Assembly: GCA_948944455.1 (NCBI GenBank)
Contig: CARBES010000002.1
Span: 1 to 60,896, forward strand
Length of the DNA: 60,896 nucleotides
From: an uncultured Candidatus Saccharibacteria bacterium
GTDB lineage: Bacteria > Patescibacteriota > Saccharimonadia > Saccharimonadales > Saccharimonadaceae
Reading direction: 5' to 3'
Shown here: piece after piece, positions 7,404 to 16,588 of the stretch
How positions within the stretch are numbered: position 1 is the first letter of the stretch
How the letters are laid out: every line of letters starts with the position of its first letter
Made by a program: the position numbers and the translations under genes
Notes under the pieces: model-generated
Seen by the model: the letters and a program-made list of their open reading frames with translations, nothing else
What the model was told of the DNA's origin: nothing
Database searches by the model: none

Positions 7404-9233
7404 ATGGACGAACAAGAAAAGAAGTTTTTGTCGGTGTCCGCTAAATCTACCCTCGCGAATAAAATGAGCGGTGGTACGGAAAAGGAACACCAAATCACTT
7501 TCGTGGCGTCTAGTGCTAACCCCGACCGCGCTAAAGAAGTCGTGGAAATTGGCACTTTTAAACTCCCGCTCAAAGGCGGTGGGTTAGTGCGAGTGGCGGA
7601 ACTTGCCTCAACTCCAAATATCAAACTCGATATTCCGTTTCTCGCCAATCACGACGGTTGGGACATTGATAGTGTGCTTGGCTCGGTGCGAAACGCTACC
7701 TATGACGGCGAGAGCAAAGAACTCACTTTTACGGTTGGCATTTCGGCACGAGAAAAGGCGCAAGAGATGTTTAAGCTGGTCACGGAAGGACATCTCGACA
7801 ACGCCTTTAGCATTGGCTGGCGTGGCGGCGCTTATAACCCCGATACCAAGACCTATACCGATGGCGAAATGCTAGAGGTGTCGCTCGTAACGCGAGGCTG
7901 TAATTACGATGCCCGAGTACTTGGCACTAAAGGTGCGGAAGCAACTCAGACTAAAGACGCTCCTGACCCCAAGTCAACGGACGCTAACGACATAACGAAA
8001 CTAGAAACTAATACTCCGGACGAGGATGATAACGCCGAGCTAGAACACTCACCGGAAGAAGTCAAGAATAATAACGCTGAAGTAGAGAAGCCTACCGAAG
8101 CAGAAACGGAGAAAACCATGGATGGTAAAGAAACTAACCAAGAAGAAATTGCCAAAAAGCAGGTGCTCGAAGTGCCGAGCCAAAAGAGTGCAATCACGGT
8201 AGAACAGAAAAACTACCTCGATACCCCCGAGGCGATGGCTGACCTAACTAAACACATTCATGCTAACTATGGTAAGGGCAACGAAGCGGTAGTCGCAAGT
8301 TGGAAAGACCATCTAGCGACTAAAGGTTTGACTGGTTCGGAGATTTTGCCAACGACTCTCGCACAGGCGTTCTTCAATTGCTTTGAACGTAAAGACGGGG
8401 TATTGGCGAAGTTCCGCTCAACGAAGGTGCTGGCTGGCGCTGCCTATGCGTTCTCTACTAGCGACAAAGCAGGCGCGCATACTAAAGGTGATAAGAAAGG
8501 CTACATCACGCCAAAATCAATTCGGCGCGACTGGAAGCATAAAATCGCCTACGCCAAGATGGAACTCGACCTTCAAGACCTGCTTGACGACCAGACCGGC
8601 GAACTCACCCAGATGCGCGCGGAAATGCTAGCGGAGCGACTTTATACGCGTATTTTGGAGGCATTTGCGACTGAAGCGGTCGCTACTAAGCCGAGCGGAG
8701 CTGATACACGAATGTTTGATGGCACGCGTGGTGTATTCTCATTCAAAGCCGATCTCGACCGCTCTGTTAAGAGTGGTACTGATGACGATATTCTCTACGC
8801 TAAAGCTGTCGCTAGTGTCATCGCTAATGATAAGGCTGACAATCTTTACGATAAAATTGTCAAAGTCATTCGCGGTATTAAGGGCGCAGGAGAAAAAGCG
8901 ATTTTCGTGCCTGACGGTACTATGACCGACCTTATGCTCTTGAAAGATAACGATGGACGCTACCTGTTTCCAGTTGGCTCCAATACCGAAAGTTTACTCA
9001 AGGCAACGGTTGTGGAGCTGGAAAGCATGAACAACTGTGGTTATGATGTCATTGGCGTAAATTGTGGTAACATTCTTTATGCTAATGGCGCTGATATGCT
9101 TCGTGCGGCGTTTGACCACGAATATAACCGCGATGTTCTGCTTCACGAAAAGTCGGTAGCAGGCACTGCGCAGGGCTGGAAATCTATCGCCGGCTACGTC
9201 TCGGCCGGTAATACTAGTGGAGGCGAATCCTAG
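7404..9233 (+). CDS. Fused prohead protease and major capsid protein (HK97 type)
   Basis: A 609-aa polyprotein. Residues 1-175 resemble a prohead protease: a beta-rich core, a catalytic His in FLANHDGWD (about 83), the LDNAFSIGWRGG block, and a serine in LEVSLVTRG (about 160). An acidic Glu/Asn/Thr-rich linker (180-270) can act as a scaffold delta domain. Residues 270-609 look like an HK97-fold major capsid protein, with an internal F-K-x-x-L-D region and a C-terminal AAFDHEYNRDVLLHEKSVAG strand. Self-cleavage would release mature capsid protein. Confidence 0.82.
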   Translation: MDEQEKKFLSVSAKSTLANKMSGGTEKEHQITFVASSANPDRAKEVVEIGTFKLPLKGGGLVRVAELASTPNIKLDIPFLANHDGWDIDSVLGSVRNATYDGESKELTFTVGISAREKAQEMFKLVTEGHLDNAFSIGWRGGAYNPDTKTYTDGEMLEVSLVTRGCNYDARVLGTKGAEATQTKDAPDPKSTDANDITKLETNTPDEDDNAELEHSPEEVKNNNAEVEKPTEAETEKTMDGKETNQEEIAKKQVLEVPSQKSAITVEQKNYLDTPEAMADLTKHIHANYGKGNEAVVASWKDHLATKGLTGSEILPTTLAQAFFNCFERKDGVLAKFRSTKVLAGAAYAFSTSDKAGAHTKGDKKGYITPKSIRRDWKHKIAYAKMELDLQDLLDDQTGELTQMRAEMLAERLYTRILEAFATEAVATKPSGADTRMFDGTRGVFSFKADLDRSVKSGTDDDILYAKAVASVIANDKADNLYDKIVKVIRGIKGAGEKAIFVPDGTMTDLMLLKDNDGRYLFPVGSNTESLLKATVVELESMNNCGYDVIGVNCGNILYANGADMLRAAFDHEYNRDVLLHEKSVAGTAQGWKSIAGYVSAGNTSGGES

Positions 9234-9297
9234 TCTGACAAGTTTCTATGGGGTAGAGTGAATACTCTGCCCCATATACCAAAAATAAGTAATCAAT

Positions 9298-9720
9298 ATG
9301 GACGATACGATCAATACTAATATCGGTTTGACGGCTGGAGAGTGCGCAGTATTTCTCGGACGCGAACTGACGCCGAATGAGGAGAATAATTTTGCGCTGT
9401 TTCTGGCTGTCGCTACGGCACGCCTCAACGCCTTGCTCGGCGTAGATATAGTTAAGCAGACGGAAGAAAAGAACATTCCTATCATTCAGCTATTACTAGC
9501 GCGCCTTGTCGGTGTAATTTCTGATGAACAGGAGGCTGCCCAAAATCGGGGCGTGGTCGCAAAAGCCGTGGAAGATTTTAAGGTAGAATATGACGAAACC
9601 TCCTCAACTCCTATGCGCCAGTTCGTAGAGCATAACGCTGATTTATTGAAATTATTTATGCCAAAGCCTATTTTTCGGGCGGGGAGTAATGCCTACGATG
9701 GTAAAAACCTCTGTATATAG
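9298..9720 (+). CDS. Putative head-tail connector protein
   Basis: A 140-aa helical protein directly after the capsid gene. It starts MDDTINTNIGLTAGECAVFLGRELTPNEENNFALFLAVATARLN, a pattern reminiscent of the short all-helical gp6/gp15-type connectors. Assignment is mainly by position and length. It overlaps the next gene by 32 bp. Confidence 0.55.
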   Translation: MDDTINTNIGLTAGECAVFLGRELTPNEENNFALFLAVATARLNALLGVDIVKQTEEKNIPIIQLLLARLVGVISDEQEAAQNRGVVAKAVEDFKVEYDETSSTPMRQFVEHNADLLKLFMPKPIFRAGSNAYDGKNLCI

Positions 9721-10231
9721 TCCAGATAAGGGCATACATCATAGCGTATTTCGACATTTTAAGAATGGCTTGGAGGAGATAGATTTTCTCCCAGTCGTTG
9801 GCACTACGGTCAACGGACAACGCAAGATTAAAGCGATCGTCAAAGCCAAGATGGGCTTGAAGCGAGCCTCACAACTGCGACGCACTGCGAGTGACTTGAC
9901 CGTTCATTGTTTTCCTGAAGATTTTGATGATGTGGCAAATATTCAGGATGTTATTGGCTCAGCCATTCGCTGGTGTGGGCGTAATTATTCGCTCGACGGC
10001 GCTATCCTCGGCAAAAACTACGCCACTGGTGAGGTGGAACATATTACTTTCAACTGCTCACTAGCTATTTACACCGACGACCGACCGAAGTTTTGCCTAG
10101 AGAACTCGCGCGCTACCATCCTCACTACTGAAACTGGTCGGATTTTCATGGTGGAACAGTTTAGTGAGCTAGCTGGTACCGAGATACCGGAAGAAACGAC
10201 TAATGAGATGTCTGCGCTGGCAGGAGTATAA
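9689..10231 (+). CDS. Putative neck or head-completion protein, 180 aa
   Basis: ATG 9689 follows GGGGAG and overlaps the upstream connector gene. The product has a beta-rich middle (LPVVGTTVNGQRKIKAIVKAK) and several Cys residues. I recognise no family. The place after capsid and connector suggests a head-completion or neck role, by inference only. Confidence 0.6.
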   Translation: MPTMVKTSVYSPDKGIHHSVFRHFKNGLEEIDFLPVVGTTVNGQRKIKAIVKAKMGLKRASQLRRTASDLTVHCFPEDFDDVANIQDVIGSAIRWCGRNYSLDGAILGKNYATGEVEHITFNCSLAIYTDDRPKFCLENSRATILTTETGRIFMVEQFSELAGTEIPEETTNEMSALAGV

Positions 10232-10239
10232 GGAGCGAT

Positions 10240-10401
10240 ATGTTTGACGATATTCAGACGAGGCAGGCTGTAAGTATTCAGGCGGAACAGATGGAAGGTT
10301 CGGGTTCGCGACGAGCCGCTTGCGCCCAAAGCGCGGGACGCGCGACGGCGTCAGGGCGGCGAGGAGTGCCAGCGGAGATATTAAACATTATTAAGGAGTA
10401 A
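10240..10401 (+). CDS. Small ORF carrying an in-frame GC-rich phage repeat, 53 aa
   Basis: ATG 10240 has AGGAG 9 nt upstream. The first 18 residues (MFDDIQTRQAVSIQAEQM) look like a normal acidic peptide. The next part, rich in Arg, Gly, Ala and Ser, is a translation of the element's GC-rich repeat (about 10297-10377), which shares words with 15780-15850. The end (ILNIIKE) lies immediately before the next gene. It may be a real small gene interrupted in frame by a repeat. Confidence 0.5.
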   Translation: MFDDIQTRQAVSIQAEQMEGSGSRRAACAQSAGRATASGRRGVPAEILNIIKE

Positions 10402-10404
10402 AAC

Positions 10405-11724
10405 ATGGAAGCGATCAAGTTCTCGGAATTACCAAGTGGCGATAAACAAGATCTCGGAGAAAATGATGGTCTGCCGATCATTGCGAATCAAGAAAATCGC
10501 CTGTTGTCATGGGGGCGATTAAAGAAGCAGCTTGCCAAACAGACGCATTCGGACAAGATAAATGTTGATGAGGAAAATAAACTCAAGGTACCGACTAATG
10601 AAGCGGTAGAGGTGAGGCTAAGTGAGCTAGAGGGCGAGATTAACGAGCGTGTAGATGACGTAAAGACTACTGCCGAGGGCGCAAAAGCCACCGCAAGTAG
10701 CGCGTTAGCGTCGGCTGGTGCGGCGCACGCTGAAGCTCAGAGCGCGAGTAATACTGCGACTAGTGCCGTTGCGACTGCCAACACCGCTCAAAGCCTAGCC
10801 ACGACCGCGAAAACTACTGCTGAAAACGCTCAGACTGCTGTCGCAAGTAATTATACCGAACTCAATAATAAAATCACCACTAATACTTCCACTGTTCAAC
10901 AACTCCGCACTGACCTTGATACTGAAACTACTGCCCGCACTGCCGCCGTTGCGAGCGTCAACACCGCCGTCCAAAGCGTGGCAAGTCGGGTCGGCGCCAT
11001 CGAAACCAAAATTGCCAACGGTGAACTTGGTGGCGGTGGTGGCGATAACACTGGTGGCGGAACGGTCGATCTTACCCCAGTCAATAATCGCTTGACCGCA
11101 CTAGAAACTAAGGACACCGCTCACGAGAACCGGCTGGAAGCCCTAGAAACCGCCAAGACTACGCAGGCTAGTAAAATTAGTGAACTTGAAAGCGCTCACA
11201 CTACCATTGATAATACGCTAGAAACCTTAAACGGAACGGTGTCTAGCCTACAAAATAGCCTCAATATCACCGATAGTGAGGGTAACGTCGTAACGGTGGC
11301 GACGGCGATCACTGAAGCAAAGGCGGTGGCCGCTACTGCTCAAACTATTGCTGATACGGCTAGTACCACGGCAAGCGCCGCCAAGGCTACCGCCGAGAGC
11401 GCAACAACTGCGGCGACCAGTGCGCAGGCGACGGCGAACGAAGCTAAAGCCTTAGTTAGTGTGACAGACGTCCAGTATAACACTATCGTTACAACCTTGT
11501 CCGAGGATGGGCAAACTGTAGTGGAAATGACCTTGACCACACGCGGAGAGAACGACCCTGACTTAACTATCGCCCAGCTGTTCAATAAGTTATTCGCTAA
11601 CCAAGCGGCGATTATGACCGCCATAAATACCTACAATAAGTTCAACACTGATCTACAAAGTGACCTCGGCACATTTATGACCGAACTCAAGGCGCAACTA
11701 CAGATCGTTGGCAGTAATTATTAA
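10405..11724 (+). CDS. Ala/Thr-rich coiled-coil fibre or stalk protein
   Basis: A 439-aa protein whose N-terminus (MEAIKFSELPSGDKQDLG) resembles virion-attachment ends of phage fibres. Residues 80-170 and 295-355 are long Ala/Thr/Ser heptad-like helices, with a Gly-rich hinge (GGGGGDNTGGG) near residue 210 and a second coiled-coil block after it. This is typical of trimeric tail fibres or stalks. ATG follows AAGGAG. It probably links the virion to a receptor-binding protein, perhaps the next gene product. Confidence 0.7.
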   Translation: MEAIKFSELPSGDKQDLGENDGLPIIANQENRLLSWGRLKKQLAKQTHSDKINVDEENKLKVPTNEAVEVRLSELEGEINERVDDVKTTAEGAKATASSALASAGAAHAEAQSASNTATSAVATANTAQSLATTAKTTAENAQTAVASNYTELNNKITTNTSTVQQLRTDLDTETTARTAAVASVNTAVQSVASRVGAIETKIANGELGGGGGDNTGGGTVDLTPVNNRLTALETKDTAHENRLEALETAKTTQASKISELESAHTTIDNTLETLNGTVSSLQNSLNITDSEGNVVTVATAITEAKAVAATAQTIADTASTTASAAKATAESATTAATSAQATANEAKALVSVTDVQYNTIVTTLSEDGQTVVEMTLTTRGENDPDLTIAQLFNKLFANQAAIMTAINTYNKFNTDLQSDLGTFMTELKAQLQIVGSNY

Positions 11725-11745
11725 GCACGGAAAGGAGTATTGCTT

Positions 11746-13575
11746 ATGGCTATATATCATAACCAAAACCTCGGCGCATTATTTAACGACATCATCGGCT
11801 ACCTACCGACATACTTTCAGACCGTGACGAATATCTACAAGGGATTTTATGGAGCGTTCCTTGACGAAGGTAAGACTGGAAATGACACCGACGACCCTTT
11901 CACTCGAAGCTATAACTGGTGCTACGGCTTTAGCGACTTCGCGGAGGATATTATTGAGGGATTAGGTAATAATGCGCCAGATAATTTTGATGGCACTACG
12001 CGCGCTCCGTGTTTTGCCCATTTTTGGGAGTTGCTTCGGGTTTTAGCTGGGACATATGGCTTAATGAGCTATGGCATTAACGGCAGTAAGCGTCCATATC
12101 TGCCTATTGGCGGGACCAACTGCGTCCTCAAAATCCTCCGCTACGACAATACGGAGATTACCAACGCCAAGCTCAAGCAAGCTCTGTCGCAATACAATAA
12201 TATCTCACACGTTATTCGTAGTTGTGGTAACCTCTCCACCGCTGGACATATGCTTTGGGCGAACTTCCCGATAGATTTTTCTGGCAAGGCTTCTACCGAA
12301 CTTAACGCAATGACCTTTCGACAAGTGCTTGCTTATGTTAAAACTCGCCCGCTTCGATTAGATGACCCAAATAATAGTTTCGACATCATCAGGGCGCGAC
12401 AGGCGGTGTCATATGCCGAATACGAACTGCGCAAAGTGCTTGAAAATATACAAGAGCAACAGCAAGCACATCTTCAAAGCTGCGCGGAGTGTGAAGAAAA
12501 TGGCGAGTGTGATGAGTATTTGGCATTACTTGACGCTGAAAGCGAATGCGAGGACAATATCGTCAACTATATTGCCACCAAATGCGGCGGCTACGGAGCA
12601 GAGTTTGCCGACAGCTCCGCTATGTTAGACCCCTATGGCTATTATTCTAGCTCGTATTCTGGTCAGCTCAAGTATATCACCAATCCGCTTCGCTTTATTG
12701 CCGTCCACGCGGCTGATGTGCCGATCAAAACTTATACCGGCAATATGGGCAACCATACTATCGGAGCGACGTGGAACGACCTCAAAACTACTGGCACAGG
12801 GTACAAATCGCGCGTTTATAATGTCGTGTTGGAACGCACCCTAGCTCTGCCTGCTATACAGTTCGACACCGCAGAAACCGATTATACCAATGGCAACCCC
12901 TTTTACATTAAATCTAATATGTGGGCTTGGCTTAACTCCCTTAAAGACGGCCGTGAGAATAACGATAAGCTATGGCGCGAACTCCAGCATACTGGCGATA
13001 CGAACACCAACTCAAACTTCTACCGTGGCTACTTGTCGTGTATAGATGATGACTTGCGTAAGCATAGTGTTACGTTTGTGGAACGCGACCAGTTGCGGAG
13101 CAACTCTGGGGGTTATCTTTCTACCACGATTGCGCGCCTGTCGTATGCGACTATTGGTGCGCCTGTCGGATACTACAAAAACCTTTATTCTGACGAGAAG
13201 GTCGGCACGACAAGTATTACGCGTGGCTGGAATTATCAAGAGCTAACTTCCTATGGCGGTTATTATCAGAAAGTATTCGCGAATGGCGGGGAAAGTGCGC
13301 TCAAAGCAGCTCGCAAGGCTGTTTACCCCGAAAGTGTAAGTTCTTATTACAAAAACACGTCGGCGGGTGTAGCGACGCGAACGACCGTAGGCGCTACCGT
13401 GAACATCGCAGTGTTAAATACGAGTGGCGAGTTCATCGCGAAAGCCCCGAAAGATTATGTCGCGGCGCGCCCTATACATCGACTATTCCCATTCCACCTG
13501 ACAGAGAAATATGGTGTGCCTCGCGCCTATACTAAAGGCATTACGCTGGAAGCCGCCGAAACTTCAGACAGCTAG
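11746..13575 (+). CDS. Large phage protein of unknown fold, 609 aa
   Basis: I chose ATG 11746 because AAAGGAG lies at 11731-11737. It starts MAIYHNQNLGALFNDIIGYLPTYF. The protein is rich in Tyr, Asn, Gly and Cys, including a cluster CAECEENGECDEYLALLDAESECE near the middle (about residue 250) and an NYIATKCGG segment. It follows the fibre gene with a 15-bp spacer and shows no known tail, tape-measure or enzyme motif. It may be a receptor-binding or baseplate-like structural protein for a Saccharibacteria host; that is inference from position. Confidence 0.6.
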   Translation: MAIYHNQNLGALFNDIIGYLPTYFQTVTNIYKGFYGAFLDEGKTGNDTDDPFTRSYNWCYGFSDFAEDIIEGLGNNAPDNFDGTTRAPCFAHFWELLRVLAGTYGLMSYGINGSKRPYLPIGGTNCVLKILRYDNTEITNAKLKQALSQYNNISHVIRSCGNLSTAGHMLWANFPIDFSGKASTELNAMTFRQVLAYVKTRPLRLDDPNNSFDIIRARQAVSYAEYELRKVLENIQEQQQAHLQSCAECEENGECDEYLALLDAESECEDNIVNYIATKCGGYGAEFADSSAMLDPYGYYSSSYSGQLKYITNPLRFIAVHAADVPIKTYTGNMGNHTIGATWNDLKTTGTGYKSRVYNVVLERTLALPAIQFDTAETDYTNGNPFYIKSNMWAWLNSLKDGRENNDKLWRELQHTGDTNTNSNFYRGYLSCIDDDLRKHSVTFVERDQLRSNSGGYLSTTIARLSYATIGAPVGYYKNLYSDEKVGTTSITRGWNYQELTSYGGYYQKVFANGGESALKAARKAVYPESVSSYYKNTSAGVATRTTVGATVNIAVLNTSGEFIAKAPKDYVAARPIHRLFPFHLTEKYGVPRAYTKGITLEAAETSDS

Positions 13576-13666
13576 CAACAGCGTCAGGGTGCGTATGAGT
13601 GAGGAGAGCTTAACACTCGTTCCTAATCATCAACACAATACCAGATAACCAAAGGAATTATATCTC

Positions 13667-14473
13667 ATGTTTGATAAACTTAAATCTTTGCTCGGCAAGA
13701 CGCCAGCGCCAGAACAGCCAGAAATGCCCGATGTCGGGGCGATTACTGGTATCACGCCTCATCTACCCATGCTGGGCTTGTCGGGCTTCGGACTGAAAAA
13801 CGGCTCTTATGATAATACCTACCCGAGTATTAGCCGTATTGCGGACGCCATTGCCGAAGTCGAGCCGATCGCGATCGACGCCAGTGGCAAGGAAGTCAAG
13901 CACGCCCATCTCCTCGAAGTCTTGAATCATCCAAATAAAGAAATGTGTAGCACTGACTTCATGGAAGCACTGGCCGTCATGCTCCTCGTCCATCCGAAAG
14001 TCCATCTCCTAGTTTGGCGCAAGGGCGCGAACGGCGAGCTGGAAGCAGGCGGAAACATTACCGAGCAGAACATCGCAGGACTGACCTTTATGGAGGGCGT
14101 GAGCGAGCGTATTGTTGGCGGCAAGAGCGAATACGGCATTAATGGCAAGGTATTTACCGAGGATGAAGTTATTAGCTTGTCACTGGCGGTCAATCCATAT
14201 CATCTCGCTGACGGCTATTCTCCAAGTGTCGCTAGTAAGAAATGGGCGACGACCGATGATTATATTGCCGAATATCATAACGCTCAATTCCGTAACAACG
14301 CTCGTCCTGCTGGTATGCTGACTATCGTCGCTGATAGTGCCGAGGAGTTTAACGAAGCAGTTGATACTATTGAGGTGAAGTTTCGGGGCGCTAGTAATGC
14401 TGGCAATACGATCTATAATATGCGGCCAAGCCAGACGCTAGAGGGTAAGCCTGCGCCTGCCAAGATAGAATGA
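13667..14473 (+). CDS. Phage portal protein, N-terminal part (ends at an in-frame TGA)
   Basis: An HK97-type portal start: after an acidic leader come YPSISRIADAIAEVEPIAIDASG, LEVLNHPNKEMCSTDFMEALAVMLLVH, then the ISLSLAVNPYHLADGYSP and NNARPAGMLTIVADSAEEF blocks. The frame stops at TGA 14471-14473 after PAPAKIE. Translation beyond it in the same frame gives TPFAQTNKDLTLEPVYNQAN, the expected portal continuation, so this is one gene split by a single stop. A Trp codon (TGG) changed to TGA is the simplest explanation. Confidence 0.82.
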   Translation: MFDKLKSLLGKTPAPEQPEMPDVGAITGITPHLPMLGLSGFGLKNGSYDNTYPSISRIADAIAEVEPIAIDASGKEVKHAHLLEVLNHPNKEMCSTDFMEALAVMLLVHPKVHLLVWRKGANGELEAGGNITEQNIAGLTFMEGVSERIVGGKSEYGINGKVFTEDEVISLSLAVNPYHLADGYSPSVASKKWATTDDYIAEYHNAQFRNNARPAGMLTIVADSAEEFNEAVDTIEVKFRGASNAGNTIYNMRPSQTLEGKPAPAKIE

Positions 14474-16210
14474 ACGCCGTTCGCTCAAACTAACAAAGAC
14501 CTCACGCTGGAGCCAGTTTATAACCAAGCTAATCGTAAGCTAGAGAGCGTGTTCGGCGTGCCTGAAGAAGTCCGCGGACATCTCCAAAATAGCAACTACG
14601 CCAGCGCAGAAGTCGCTGATTATATCTTTTCTCGGCGCGTTATTTACCCTATGCTCGTGAAGATTTACAGTAAGCTCACCCACGAACTGAACCGCGTAAC
14701 TGGTGGCATGGGGTATGCGTTGAGTTTTCATTACGAAGTGCCGATGTTGACCGATACTCGTAAGCTTCAGGCCGAAGCCCTTAAAACCATGATAGACGCA
14801 GGCTTCACTGTGGAGAGTAGCGTGGAAGCACTACGACTACCAGAGAGCTATAAGGGGCTACAAAAAGAGCAGAAAGCTAGCAAAACCGATACGGCAGATA
14901 AGTCAGAGCTGATGACGATAACGAAAAGCCTCGATATAGAGGAGCCAGAAGAACCGCCGACATTCACGAGGCAGAAAGAAGATTTAGTATCGCCGAACCT
15001 GCTCGTAGCGTATGACCATATCACGCGTAGTATTATCACACACATAGCAGATGAAGTGTCAGCTCTGATAGAGGCGAACGCCGAGGATAATCTGGAAAAG
15101 CAACTCGACGCGCTAGAGGCCTCGCTTCTGCGAGCTTTTGAGAATGATACGAAAATACAAAAAGATATTCAGTCGATCCAGACGGAACTAGACGGACTTC
15201 GCCAAACTCATCAAACTGCGCAAGAAGTTGTCTTGACTGAACAGCTAGGGGTAGATGTTAGCTACACTAGCACCGAGATTAAAACACGAGTAGCAGAAAT
15301 AGTAGCAGGCGACCTCCAAGATAGCTATAAGGCAATGACGCATAATCTCCTGAACGCTACTGCTCTCATTATCTATAACCAAGAACCTGACGATACTGAT
15401 GGTATTTATGAAGAACTGGAACGATTAGCCGAGCGTCAGCATTGGCGCGCTGTCCGCTTTGGCTTTACCGAGCAACAACTCGTCATCGGGTTTGTCGCGC
15501 AAGCAATGTGGGAATGGGCGCAGAAAGAATATAACTTCAAAGGCTATAAAACTTGGCATATTTCGCCATTATCTCCTGCTCCCTGCGAAGAATGTATTAA
15601 GACGAATGGCGAGCAAGCCCGCATTACAGAGAAGTTTAGTAACGGCGTAATGTATCCGCCGCTTCATCCGAACTGCTACTGCTATTTGACATATTCAGTA
15701 GAGAGAAAAGGTAAGGCGGTCGCCAGCGACGACGCGACCGACGAAATGTCGAGGAAAGCGAGCGGAAGGTGGGCGCCAGCGACGAGCCACTTGCGCCCAA
15801 AGGTCGGAACGACCGACGGCGTCAGGGTGGCGAGGAGTGCCAGCGAACAACCTTACCGAGCGACGCAGGCAGAGAGTGGCGAAGCCACGAATGCCCCGCG
15901 GGACGCGCGGCGAGTGAACCTTGTAGGAGGCGAGAGAAGTGGACGCGCTTGCGCGGACAATTCCGAGGCGACGCCCAAGGCGAAACGAAGTGAGCGGGCG
16001 CGGAGGAGTGCCAGCGAAGCGAATGCGGAGGGCGGTAGCCCAACGCCACAGAAGATTATTTGTCCAAAGTGTAAGCGTTTCCTCATGGATGCCAGCGAAG
16101 TCAAGATTGAGAAAATGATTTGTCCGAACACGAAGTGTAAGGCGCGTCTTGCTGTAGATACGATTACAGACGGCAAACCAGTCGTAAAGGAGGTAAGGAA
16201 GAATGAGTGA
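14474..16210 (+). CDS. Portal C-terminal part fused to a MuF-like head morphogenesis domain and a zinc ribbon
   Basis: This continues the 13667 frame after the TGA. The first in-frame ATG is 14549, so restart there would give 553 aa. Order: portal clip/stem region to about residue 130; helical coiled linker (EANAEDNLEKQLDALEASL); a MuF/gpF-like domain with SPAPCEECIKTNGEQ and the hallmark HPNCYCYLTY; then about 100 residues of Arg/Ala/Ser sequence that translate the GC-rich phage repeat (15715-16030); and finally a zinc-ribbon with CPKC and CPNTKC pairs. Fusion of portal and MuF functions is unusual. Confidence 0.78.
   Translation, partial: TPFAQTNKDLTLEPVYNQANRKLESVFGVPEEVRGHLQNSNYASAEVADYIFSRRVIYPMLVKIYSKLTHELNRVTGGMGYALSFHYEVPMLTDTRKLQAEALKTMIDAGFTVESSVEALRLPESYKGLQKEQKASKTDTADKSELMTITKSLDIEEPEEPPTFTRQKEDLVSPNLLVAYDHITRSIITHIADEVSALIEANAEDNLEKQLDALEASLLRAFENDTKIQKDIQSIQTELDGLRQTHQTAQEVVLTEQLGVDVSYTSTEIKTRVAEIVAGDLQDSYKAMTHNLLNATALIIYNQEPDDTDGIYEELERLAERQHWRAVRFGFTEQQLVIGFVAQAMWEWAQKEYNFKGYKTWHISPLSPAPCEECIKTNGEQARITEKFSNGVMYPPLHPNCYCYLTYSVERKGKAVASDDATDEMSRKASGRWAPATSHLRPKVGTTDGVRVARSASEQPYRATQAESGEATNAPRDARRVNLVGGERSGRACADNSEATPKAKRSERARRSASEANAEGGSPTPQKIICPKCKRFLMDASEVKIEKMICPNTKCKARLAVDTITDGKPVVKEVRKNE
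15715..16030. repeat. GC-rich phage repeats inside the portal-MuF gene, in frame
   Basis: The segment contains several copies of words found in the intergenic repeats (GCGACGACGCGACCGACGAA near 15727 and 6011; GGAGGAGTGCCAGCGAA near 16001). It sits between the MuF domain and the zinc ribbon, keeps the frame open and adds about 100 residues. Confidence 0.75.
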
Positions 16211-16577
16211 GGTAGTATTATGCGCGCTGATAGCAGGCGTATTCGCGTTATTGACGGCAAGAACTAACGCCCGCGGCGCCGAGGGTAATAAAGAAATACT
16301 GGCACGCCTAGAACGGCTGGAGAAGATACATCACGAAGATAGTGTGATTAGCGAGCGGAACGATTTATTGATGGCTATTCGGATAGATCCAGATAATACC
16401 AGAGAAATCATGATAATCGCAAAGCGTTATTTCTTGGAGCTAAACGGCAACTCCTATGCTAGTAAGCCGTTCGCAAGATGGGCGATAGAGCATGATGTTG
16501 ATGTTAGCGAACTCTATACTACCCACAACGACCTCAAACTTTACATTAAGAACCCAGAATTAGCAATAACTAAATAA
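16203..16577 (+). CDS. Small membrane protein, putative holin or spanin-like lysis protein
   Basis: A 124-aa protein with one N-terminal membrane helix (VVLCALIAGVFALLTA) followed by a helical charged part, resembling the XhlA or antiholin layout. It overlaps the portal-MuF gene by 8 bp and lies 11 bp before the endolysin. A lysis role is inferred from topology and neighbour. Confidence 0.55.
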   Translation: MSEVVLCALIAGVFALLTARTNARGAEGNKEILARLERLEKIHHEDSVISERNDLLMAIRIDPDNTREIMIIAKRYFLELNGNSYASKPFARWAIEHDVDVSELYTTHNDLKLYIKNPELAITK

Positions 16578-16588
16578 AGGAGAATATA

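Noticed and set aside
7157..7648. 163-residue minus-strand open frame
   Set aside because: Half of it is antisense to the protease-capsid gene; no ribosome site and no recognisable motif.
13667..16210. Alternative genetic code (TGA as Gly or Trp) as explanation for the portal TGA
   Set aside because: TGA is used as a normal stop by many genes here, in both phage and host parts, often in ATGA overlaps.
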